Notes under the pieces: model-generated | What the model saw: the letters and a program-made list of their open reading frames with translations, nothing else | Told to the model about the DNA's origin: nothing | Databases searched by the model: none | Program-made: the position numbers and the translations under genes | Assembly: GCF_029839275.1 (NCBI RefSeq) | Contig: NZ_JAOCAH010000002.1 | Span: forward strand, 1-64,000 | Origin: Pseudomonas sp. GD03944 | Lineage (GTDB): Bacteria > Pseudomonadota > Gammaproteobacteria > Pseudomonadales > Pseudomonadaceae | Direction of reading: 5' to 3' | DNA: 64,000 bases | Part shown: piece after piece, positions 56,600-64,000 of the stretch | Layout: every line of letters begins with the position of its first letter | Position numbering within the stretch: position 1 is the stretch's first letter

Positions 56600-59500
56600 T
56601 CAGTACTTGCCGACCGCGTTGAAGAACCAGCCCTGGCTGCGGTACGACAGGTCGGTCAGGTCGTCGCTGAAGTCGCTGAAGTTGTAGCCCACACCAGCCT
56701 TGAAGTGGTTGCCGAAGTGCCGGTAGACGCCGAACAGCGCGCCCACGCGGCTGTCCTTGGCGGCGAATTCGTCGCGGCGGCGGATCTCGGTCATCAGGTC
56801 CCACTTCTTGGTCACGTGCCAGTCCACCCGGGCGGCGATCAGCTGGCCGCGGCTGTCGAACCAGTCGGCCGAGGTGTCGCGGCTCATGCGCAACTCGCTC
56901 AGGCGGTAGGCGTACTTGCCGCCCACGCTCCAGCGCTCGTTGAGGTCGTAGATGCCGTCGACGGCGAATACGTGGCTGCGCTGGGCGTAGTCCACGGTGC
57001 TGCCGGTGGCGGTCGAGACCTGGTCCGGGGGCGGCATGTCCGCCAGGTAGGTGTACTTGGCGAGCAGGTTCAGGCGGTCGTTGAACACCGGGCGGTAGGC
57101 ATAGCCCAGGGACGCTTCGACGAAATCACCGTCGAAGTAATCGCCGCGGTCGGAGTCACCCACCGAGAAGTCCAGCTTGCTGATGAAGCGCCAGTCCGGG
57201 TTGACCTGGTAGCTCAGGTTATTGCGCATCAGCCAGACCGACAGGTCCTGCACGTCGCTCTGGTCCTTGCGCAGTTCCAGGCGGCTGGCGTAACGCACAT
57301 CGCCCCCGCTGTAGCCGACCTTGACCCCGGCCGCGCGGCGCTTGAGCTCGTAGTCGCTGCCGCTGTTGAAGGTGCCGAACTCGGTGGTCAGGCCGTAGCT
57401 CCAGCGGTCGTTGGGCGCAAAATCCAGGCCGTAGCCCTGGATCACGCCGGCCTGGTCGCCGTGCTGCATGCGCTGCTCGGCGTAGACGCTGGTGCTGTCC
57501 GTCCAGCGCGAACGGGCGCCGGAAACGAACTGGCCGTTGCGCCCGTTGCCGTACAGGCCGCTGCGGTCGGCGAAGCCATTGTCGGTACGGTCGCTGTCCA
57601 GTTCGTAGTTCAGGTACAGGTTGGTGCGGTCGGAGGCGTCGTAATTGACCCCGCCCTTCATGCCCAGGCCCAGGTTGCCGCCGGACACCTCGCCGTTGAG
57701 CGAGGTGCGCTCGTTCAGGCGGTAGTCACCACCGACGCCGATGCGGTTGTTGGCCTGGCGGCCACCGGAACGGCTCAAGGTGCCCTGGGTCAGGCCGTAC
57801 ACCGACCAGTCGTCCTCGGCGTGGTACAGCGCCTGGAAGATGGCGTCGTTGCGCGTGCCTTCGTCATAGTTGCCCGTGTCGTAGCCGGCGTAGGTGCCGG
57901 TGTACAGGTTGCGGTAGGCGCTGCCGTAGCGCTGCTGGTCGTTGCGCACGCCCGCCGACAGGCGCCAGGCCTCGCTCAGGTCATAGGCGACGCTGCCCTC
58001 GGCGGCGCGCCGGGACCGGCCGCCGTCTTCCTCGGTCTGGTCGGCCTTGATCTTCATCTCGGTGCGTTCGTTCAGCGGCGTGGTGAAGCTGCCGCCCACC
58101 TGGTCCGCCGCCAGGGCTGACAGACGCCCCGGCGAGGAGAAGCCGGCGTCGCGGCTCTCGTAGTAGAAGGTGCCGCGCCCTTCGGAATCCTCGACCACGT
58201 CCTTCAGGTCGAACGCCGTTTCCACCCGGTTGGCGTAGGCCGCCGAATCGCTGCCGGTGCTCTGCAGGCCGAAGCCGAAGCCGCCGTCATAGGAGAAACG
58301 CTGGTCGAAGCTGTCGCCCTCGCTCTGCGCCGATTCCAGTTTCAGCCAGGTGCCTTCGCTGTGGCGCAGCAGCAGGTCGCCGCCGGCCAGGGTCTGGTCG
58401 GCACGACCGGTCTGCTCCTGCATGCTGCCAGTCAGGCCGACCCGCACGTTGTCGTTGAGCCAGTAGGCGGTGCGCCCGCCGTAAGCCAAGTCGTCGAGCT
58501 TGTCCAGGCCCGGCGAGTACTCATAGCCGATCACCAGGTACGCGGGGTTGCCCGACAGGCTGCCGCCGGAGCGGATCAGGGTGTTGGCGTCGGCGTTGGC
58601 CGACAGCGGGCGGCTGAGCATCACCCGGCCCTGTAGCGAACTGATCTCGTAGTCGATGCCGGCCACCAGGTCCTGGCTGTAGAGCACCAGCCCGGAATCC
58701 TGGTCGCGCACCTCGATGCGCACCCGCTCGCTGCCCTCGGTGATGTCCTGGTGACGGAGGTAGTAGAGCGAACCGCCGGTGCCACGGAAATCTTCCCGCG
58801 CCGAGGCCGTGCCCGGCTCGGCAGCGAAGCCCTCGACCTGCAGGCGACGCTCGCCGAAGCTGGTGAAGCCGTCGCTGCGGTAGCGTGCCTGGGCACCGTA
58901 GAGGCTGCGGTCGATCTGGGTCAGTTCGGTGTCGCGGATCTGCGCACGGAAGTTACCCCACATGGCGTGGGACTTCTCGTCCTCGACCTTGACGTAGAAC
59001 TTGCCCCGCGTCGGCGCGTCCTCGACCAGGGTCGAATCGTCGCCGAAGGTGGCCCAGCCCTTGTCCGAATCGGAGTCGAGGCGACGCAGGAACTCGCGCG
59101 GGTCCTTCTCGTTGAAGTTGCTGAACAGGCTGTCGGCCGGCTCTTCGCCGGTGTCGACGCTGGCGGTGACGGTGTACTTACCGTCCACCTTGCCCTTGCT
59201 GTAAAAGGCCAGGCGACCGTCGGCGTACAGCTCGTCGTCGTAATAGCGGTCTTCCTGGGTCACCAGACGCGCCGGGCCGCTGGTGTTCTGCTGGCCCACG
59301 GTGAAGTCCGCGATGGCCACGGTGAACCAGTCCTGTTGCGGCAGGCGCAGGTCGCGGCGGTAGATACGGCCCTTGCCGGCGTCGTCCAGCACCGCGACTT
59401 CCACGGTGTGCAGGCCGCGCGGGATGATCTGCGCGGCAGCGAAGGTGCCATTGCGGTCGACCGGCACCGGGCGGCCCATGACGAACACATGCTGGCCGTC

Positions 59501-60820
59501 CTTGATCTGTTTGCCGTTGACCGTGACGGTACCGCCGGCCACTGGAATGTTGTGGCGCTGCAGGCGGTTGCCGCCGTAGCCGGCCAGCAGGTCGGCGGCC
59601 TCGTCCTCCTCGCTCGGCGCTGCAGTGCCGCGGGTGACCTCCAGGGTCTGGGGCGCTGTTTCGTCGAAACGCCCCTGCTCGTCGTACACCCGCAGCTGGT
59701 AGTGGACCCGCTCCGGCAGGTCGGCCGGCGGCGTCCAGCTGCCGGCCAGTAGCGGGTCGAGCGGCACCACGCCGAGCAGCTCGGGCTCGCCGAACAGGCG
59801 CTTGCGACCGAGGATGCGCACCTCGGCCCGGTCGATCCAGTGCAGGTAGTTGCTGTAGCCGTTGAACTGCAGCGGCTCGCCGACCGTGGCGGTACGGGCG
59901 CCGCTGACTAGGTTCAGGCGCGGCTGGGCCGACAGGTTGTCGAAGCGCACCTGCAGCAGGTCGCGGGCCAGGCTGAGGTCCACGCAACGCTGGGCATCCG
60001 CACTGCCACGGGCGCCTTCGTCCCCACCCCGGCTCTGGGGCTGAGGCTGACCGTCGACGCTGATGCGGAACGGTACGGTGTCCTGCTCGGGCACGCTGCC
60101 GGCGGCGCAGGTCGGGGCTTCGTCGGTGCGGGTGACCACCGCCTCGTCGTACCAGATTTCCACCTCGACCCGGCGGTTGACCGCCCAGGCTTCCGGGCTG
60201 TCGCCCGCCACCAGCGGCTCGTTCGGGCCACGGCTGTCGACGCTGACCTGCTCGGGGTCGAGCTTCAGGCGCTCGATGAAGATCGCCGCCACTTCCTTTG
60301 CACGCTGCAGGCCCAGGCCCAGGTTGTCCTGGTAGATCGCCTGGCTGCGCGGCGACAGGCGCTGCGGGTCGGTATGACCGACCAGGTGCAGGCGCAGGTT
60401 GCGCTTGCCGACCAGGCGCTGCATCAGCTCGCCCAGCGCGTCGCTGTCGCGCGCCGGCACCACCGAGCGGCCGGAGGCGAAGCGCACCAGCGGCAGGCCG
60501 TCGCGCAGCACCACGCTGTCGATGCGCTCGTCATCCACGCTCAGCAGTTGCTCGCGGTGGCCGAGGGCATCCTCGCGCTGCCAGAGAATCAGTTTTTCGC
60601 GCGGCAATTCGCGCTCGGCATTGTGCGGCAGCGCCGGCAGGCCGCCCGGCGTCAGCGGCCGACGCTGCCACAGCGACTCGTCTTCCATCGCGCCACGCGG
60701 GCCTTGCAGGCCGCAGCCCTGGTTCACGCCACACTGTTCGGTGGCGGCCGCAACGGCGACCGCCAGGGGGTTCAGGGACAATGCGGCCACACCGCACGCC
60801 AACCACTTGCGCATGCTCAT
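56600..60820 (-). CDS. Very large OmpA-domain outer membrane protein
   Basis: A 1406-residue protein with a signal peptide (AALSLNPLAVAVAAA, cleavage near residue 27). Residues ~110-230 are an OmpA-C-like domain (VPARDSDALGELMQRLVGKR, LRLHLVGHTDPQRLSPRSQA, AWAVNRRVEVEIWYDE) that can bind peptidoglycan. A middle part with Ig-like strands follows, and from about residue 900 to the end a long antiparallel beta-barrel with many alternating aromatic strands ends in GWFFNAVGKY. Such proteins span the outer membrane. The start overlaps the stop of the upstream gene (ATGA), so both are coupled. Confidence 0.8.
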   Translation of the reverse strand: MSMRKWLACGVAALSLNPLAVAVAAATEQCGVNQGCGLQGPRGAMEDESLWQRRPLTPGGLPALPHNAERELPREKLILWQREDALGHREQLLSVDDERIDSVVLRDGLPLVRFASGRSVVPARDSDALGELMQRLVGKRNLRLHLVGHTDPQRLSPRSQAIYQDNLGLGLQRAKEVAAIFIERLKLDPEQVSVDSRGPNEPLVAGDSPEAWAVNRRVEVEIWYDEAVVTRTDEAPTCAAGSVPEQDTVPFRISVDGQPQPQSRGGDEGARGSADAQRCVDLSLARDLLQVRFDNLSAQPRLNLVSGARTATVGEPLQFNGYSNYLHWIDRAEVRILGRKRLFGEPELLGVVPLDPLLAGSWTPPADLPERVHYQLRVYDEQGRFDETAPQTLEVTRGTAAPSEEDEAADLLAGYGGNRLQRHNIPVAGGTVTVNGKQIKDGQHVFVMGRPVPVDRNGTFAAAQIIPRGLHTVEVAVLDDAGKGRIYRRDLRLPQQDWFTVAIADFTVGQQNTSGPARLVTQEDRYYDDELYADGRLAFYSKGKVDGKYTVTASVDTGEEPADSLFSNFNEKDPREFLRRLDSDSDKGWATFGDDSTLVEDAPTRGKFYVKVEDEKSHAMWGNFRAQIRDTELTQIDRSLYGAQARYRSDGFTSFGERRLQVEGFAAEPGTASAREDFRGTGGSLYYLRHQDITEGSERVRIEVRDQDSGLVLYSQDLVAGIDYEISSLQGRVMLSRPLSANADANTLIRSGGSLSGNPAYLVIGYEYSPGLDKLDDLAYGGRTAYWLNDNVRVGLTGSMQEQTGRADQTLAGGDLLLRHSEGTWLKLESAQSEGDSFDQRFSYDGGFGFGLQSTGSDSAAYANRVETAFDLKDVVEDSEGRGTFYYESRDAGFSSPGRLSALAADQVGGSFTTPLNERTEMKIKADQTEEDGGRSRRAAEGSVAYDLSEAWRLSAGVRNDQQRYGSAYRNLYTGTYAGYDTGNYDEGTRNDAIFQALYHAEDDWSVYGLTQGTLSRSGGRQANNRIGVGGDYRLNERTSLNGEVSGGNLGLGMKGGVNYDASDRTNLYLNYELDSDRTDNGFADRSGLYGNGRNGQFVSGARSRWTDSTSVYAEQRMQHGDQAGVIQGYGLDFAPNDRWSYGLTTEFGTFNSGSDYELKRRAAGVKVGYSGGDVRYASRLELRKDQSDVQDLSVWLMRNNLSYQVNPDWRFISKLDFSVGDSDRGDYFDGDFVEASLGYAYRPVFNDRLNLLAKYTYLADMPPPDQVSTATGSTVDYAQRSHVFAVDGIYDLNERWSVGGKYAYRLSELRMSRDTSADWFDSRGQLIAARVDWHVTKKWDLMTEIRRRDEFAAKDSRVGALFGVYRHFGNHFKAGVGYNFSDFSDDLTDLSYRSQGWFFNAVGKY

Positions 60821-63800
60821 CGAACTACCTCCACGCTGTCACCGACCGGTACGATTTCTTCCTCCACTTGCAGGTCGTAACAGCAGTCGTGGGGCTCCCA
60901 ATGGGCCTTCAGCCAGTCGCTGACATGGGCGATGCGCGTCCGGGCGTCGTCCACCGAGCCCTCCAGCGGCAGGCGGTAGGCGATGCGCAGCACCGATGGC
61001 TCGGCGTGCAACAGGTTCAGCACGTCATCCAGCTGCGCCTGGTACGGCTCGGTCAGGCGGTTGTCCGCGCCGAAGGCCGCGTCCGACAGGTCCAGGCGGA
61101 TCACGCGGTGAATGCTCGCGCCGAAGTTGGCCTTGACCAGGCGACCCTGGGTCATGCGCACCACGCGCGGGTTCTCGGTGATGATCCGGTAGCCGCTCGG
61201 CAGGCTGCGCTCGTCGACCTTGACGATGAAGTTGCTGCCGCGCATTTCGCTGGGCACGTCGGCGCAGGCGATGTGATACCGGCCGTACTGGTCGGTGGTC
61301 ACCAGCCAGCCCTTGGGCGTGGCCAGGCGCACGCCGGGGATGCCGGGCTCGCCTTCGTCCTGGTAGCCGTTGCGGTTCTGGTCGTCGAAGACCTTGCCGA
61401 TCAGGTCCGAGCAGTCGAAAGTCGGGTCGGCCACCACGCGCACGGTGGCGCTGGCGACGTTGGAAACCCGCGCATCGGCCAGCATGTTCAGGGCCCAGGC
61501 CTGGTTGACGTATTCGTTGAAGCCCACGCCCGAACCCACCACCAGCAGCAGCTTGACGGTCAGGCTCTGGCCGGCGGCCAGGGTCTGGTTCGGCCAGCGC
61601 AGACGGCGGCCCACCACTTCCGGCTCGGTCGGCACGCCTTCGATCTGCGCCGACCCGGCGATGTACTTGAAGCCCGGCGGGATCTGGTCGTCGATGGCGA
61701 CGTTGGCCAGGGTGCTGCTCAGGGTGTTGCGGGCAGTCAGGGTGTAGGGCACCAGCTCGCCACGGGTGACGTTCACCTTCGGCGTGGTCTTGGTCATCAC
61801 CACCGCGCCACCCAGGACCGGGTCGAGCGGGATGTGGTTGTTCAGCACATCGTCCACCACCCCGCCGAGGATGAAGCGCAGGTAGTACTGGGTGGTGCCG
61901 CTGCCCACCGGCAAGGCGCCGGACGCTGCCGGGCACGCCGCCGGGTCATGGGCCGGCACACCGGCGCCAGGGGCCAGCGCGCTGTTCTGCACGTACACCG
62001 GCGCACCGGCATTGCCGACCGACAGGGTCGCCTGGCACGCCGGGATCAGCGTCGACGGTTCCGGCAGGTAGCCGGCCGGCGCCGTGACGTCCAGCAGGTA
62101 GGTGCCGCTCGGCGCCGCCGGGGTCAGGAAGAACTGGTAGAAACCGTCCGGACCGGTGGTCTGGCTGGCGCCGGCCACGCCGCCGACCAGGTGGGCCGCC
62201 GGGTCGAAACCGCCCGGACCGACGATGCGCACCACCGCACCGGCAACCGGCTCGCGGGTGACGGCGTCATAGACCACGCCCGACGGATCGACCGGCAGGT
62301 TCTGCTCGATGATGTCGCCACCACCGGTGACGTTGATGGTCAGGGTGCGGGTGGCGGTGTCGACGGTGCCGTTGACCGCGCCGTTCGGGTCCTGCGGCAC
62401 CGGCGTGCCGTACACCGCGCGGCTGACGGGGTGGTAGAAGGCCAGGCGGTACGTACCTGGCAGCAGGGTCAGGCGGTAGCTGCCGTCTGCACCGGTGATG
62501 GTGCTGGCCTGCAGGCGCCCGGCGCTGTCGCGCGCCTCCACGGTCCAGCCTTCGAGGCCGCGTTCGTTGGTGTTCTGCTGCTGGTCACGGCTGGACGACT
62601 CGAACCAGACCTTGCCCGACACGCTGGCGCTGGTGGCGGTGCCGTCGCGCTCGCCGAACAGGTAGCCGCTGACGTCGCTGCCGTTGATCTGCACATTGTC
62701 GATCACGTCGGTGCCCGGGCCGCCTGGCACGCCACCACCGGTACCGGCGGTGTCGCGCCCGTCCTGGTAACCGGCCGGCTGCGCTTCGGTAACGCGGTAG
62801 GTGCCGTTGGGCAGGCCGTCGAAGCGGTAGGTGCCGTCGGCCTCGGTAACAGTGGTGCAGGCGCTCGCCGGCAGCAGCGTGCCGCAGATCGCCGTGCCGT
62901 CGGGCGTGGTGCCGCTGAGGGTAATGGTCACCCCGGGGATGCCCTGCTCGTCCGCGCTGCGCTGGCCGTCGTCGTTGCCGTCCAGGTAGACCAGGCCGGA
63001 CAGGCTGGAACCGGTCTCGCCGAAGTCGTACTGGGTGCCGCGGTCGTCCGGGGCGACCACGATGGCGCTGATGCTGTCGCTGCCGGTGGGGTTGTCGTTG
63101 ACCGTGCCGCCCAGGCTACCGGCGTGCTCGCGGCCGTCGGCGAAGGCGTTCAGCGGCGCGCTGCCGTTGGCCTGCTGGGTCAGGGTGTAGCCGCTGGCGT
63201 CGCTGGCCGGCACGGTGAACTGGTAGGCGCCGCTGGCATCGGTCTGCACCGTGCAGCTGGTCTGCACGTCGCACACGTCGACGCCGTTGATGGTGGTGCC
63301 GGACAGGGTGATGGACACGCCCTGGATGCCGGTCTCGCCGGCCTCGCAGATGCCGTTGTCATTGCTGTCCACGCACACCCGGCCCGCCAGGCTGGCGCTG
63401 ACCAGCTCGCCGAACAGGTAGCCGGTGGCCGCGGTGTCGCGCCCCAGGGTGATGCCGCCGACTTCGTCGGTGGTGCCGTTCTGGGTGTGGCTGCCGCCGG
63501 CGTCGCCGATGCTGTCGCGGCCGTCGAAGTAACCGGTGGGCAGGACTTGGATCAGGGTGTAGCCGGTGGCATCAGCCGAATTCAGGTCATCGAACAGGAA
63601 GGTGCCATCGGCACGGGTCTGCACGGTGACGTCCACGGCATTGCCATAGGCATCGTTGCCGGTCAGGCGCACCGGGGTGTTGCCGATGCCGCTTTCGCCG
63701 CTGTCGAAAATCCCGTCGTTGCTGGCGTCGACGAACACCGCACCGGCGATGCTCGACTTGATCACCTGCACCGTGCCGCAGGCGCTGACGTTGTTGCCGG

Positions 63801-64000
63801 AAATCGGGTCGATCTGGTCGGTGGTGGCGCTGGCGCAGTTCTGCGCGGTGCCGCCGGTGGGGTAACGGATGAAGCGCACCGGCGCGGTGACCACAGCGGT
63901 GGCGCCGGCGGTCACGGTGCCGAAGTCGCAGGACAGGGCCTGCCCCACCACGCTGCAGGTGCCGTTGGTGTTGTCGGTGGCGTTGACCCAGGTGACGGGC
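60817..64000 (-). CDS. Large SdrD-B / DUF11 repeat surface protein, N-terminus outside the window
   Basis: At least 1060 residues; the frame continues past 64000, so the start is missing. It has a DUF11-like segment at the left edge (VTWVNATDNTNGTCSVVGQA), then SdrD B-like repeats with calcium-type loops (DASNDGIFDSGESGI, DSNDNGICEAGETGI, DGNDDGQRSADEQGI), carboxypeptidase-regulatory-like folds, a second DUF11 domain (VNVTRGELVPYTLTARNTLS), one more loop (DDQNRNGYQDEGEPGI) and a C-terminal unit ending EEIVPVGDSVEVVR. Long, extracellular stalk-like protein, coupled by 4 bases to the OmpA-barrel protein that may anchor it. Confidence 0.82.
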   Translation of the reverse strand, partial: PVTWVNATDNTNGTCSVVGQALSCDFGTVTAGATAVVTAPVRFIRYPTGGTAQNCASATTDQIDPISGNNVSACGTVQVIKSSIAGAVFVDASNDGIFDSGESGIGNTPVRLTGNDAYGNAVDVTVQTRADGTFLFDDLNSADATGYTLIQVLPTGYFDGRDSIGDAGGSHTQNGTTDEVGGITLGRDTAATGYLFGELVSASLAGRVCVDSNDNGICEAGETGIQGVSITLSGTTINGVDVCDVQTSCTVQTDASGAYQFTVPASDASGYTLTQQANGSAPLNAFADGREHAGSLGGTVNDNPTGSDSISAIVVAPDDRGTQYDFGETGSSLSGLVYLDGNDDGQRSADEQGIPGVTITLSGTTPDGTAICGTLLPASACTTVTEADGTYRFDGLPNGTYRVTEAQPAGYQDGRDTAGTGGGVPGGPGTDVIDNVQINGSDVSGYLFGERDGTATSASVSGKVWFESSSRDQQQNTNERGLEGWTVEARDSAGRLQASTITGADGSYRLTLLPGTYRLAFYHPVSRAVYGTPVPQDPNGAVNGTVDTATRTLTINVTGGGDIIEQNLPVDPSGVVYDAVTREPVAGAVVRIVGPGGFDPAAHLVGGVAGASQTTGPDGFYQFFLTPAAPSGTYLLDVTAPAGYLPEPSTLIPACQATLSVGNAGAPVYVQNSALAPGAGVPAHDPAACPAASGALPVGSGTTQYYLRFILGGVVDDVLNNHIPLDPVLGGAVVMTKTTPKVNVTRGELVPYTLTARNTLSSTLANVAIDDQIPPGFKYIAGSAQIEGVPTEPEVVGRRLRWPNQTLAAGQSLTVKLLLVVGSGVGFNEYVNQAWALNMLADARVSNVASATVRVVADPTFDCSDLIGKVFDDQNRNGYQDEGEPGIPGVRLATPKGWLVTTDQYGRYHIACADVPSEMRGSNFIVKVDERSLPSGYRIITENPRVVRMTQGRLVKANFGASIHRVIRLDLSDAAFGADNRLTEPYQAQLDDVLNLLHAEPSVLRIAYRLPLEGSVDDARTRIAHVSDWLKAHWEPHDCCYDLQVEEEIVPVGDSVEVVR

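Noticed and set aside
1..64000. tRNA, rRNA, CRISPR arrays, replication origin or complete prophage
   Set aside because: None were seen on reading; the C4-type RNAs are the only phage-like signals and no structural phage gene is nearby.

Overview
The window is high-GC gammaproteobacterial chromosome, most likely a Pseudomonas of the P. putida type. The signs are an OprD porin, a BdlA-like soluble PAS-PAS chemoreceptor, a MocR regulator, many LysR regulators and dense, closely spaced genes. I saw no rRNA, tRNA, CRISPR array, complete insertion sequence or replication origin. The species was not determined.

Layout. 1-2.9 kb: the end of a cysteine hydrolase, a KatA-type catalase with a strong terminator, and an aldo/keto reductase. 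2.9-3.9 kb, minus strand: a small module made of a C4-type antisense RNA, a structured leader, a 29-codon leader peptide and two small overlapping genes. 3.9-6 kb: an AT-richer stretch of unrecognised, mostly exported small proteins. 6.1-20.7 kb: an accessory region with a SleB-type hydrolase; nitroreductase, quinone reductase and EamA genes next to LysR regulators; and a catabolic-looking cluster (LysR, SDR, XylR/DmpR-type sigma-54 activator, exported NTF2-like protein, aldehyde dehydrogenase, AraC). It ends in a frameshifted remnant of a polymorphic toxin domain. 20.9-31.5 kb: ordinary genes, including DUF421, FAD oxidoreductase with divergent MocR, chemoreceptor, a NTF2/thioesterase/MDR run with a convergent MarR, and a GST.

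31.6-43.1 kb: a CSLREA beta-helix protein, then a compact catabolic and transport cassette: LysR, divergent RidA, isochorismatase-like hydrolase, membrane ABM protein, YtcJ-like amidohydrolase, OprD porin, MFS-ABM fusion and amidase. A decayed second copy of the CSLREA gene's 3' end lies just after the cassette. 43.1-51 kb: GNAT, a classical autotransporter, and a LLM / metallo-hydrolase / MDR set with a divergent LysR. 51.2-52.1 kb, plus strand: a second copy of the C4-controlled module. 52.2-64 kb: an inverse autotransporter, a DUF2231/sorbosone-dehydrogenase pair, a GFA protein, and a two-gene operon for very large surface proteins that runs off the right edge.

The most notable system is the duplicated C4 module. 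In both copies a short RNA presents an 8-nt loop (a) and a CACGAAGG segment (b). The downstream leader carries the complements (b', a') and then a second copy of a and b, in which b is the Shine-Dalgarno of a conserved leader peptide that overlaps the first downstream gene. The a segments differ between the two copies, and the complement changes with them, so each locus keeps its own pairing address. This is the c4-icd-ant arrangement of phages P1/P7 attached to non-phage genes.
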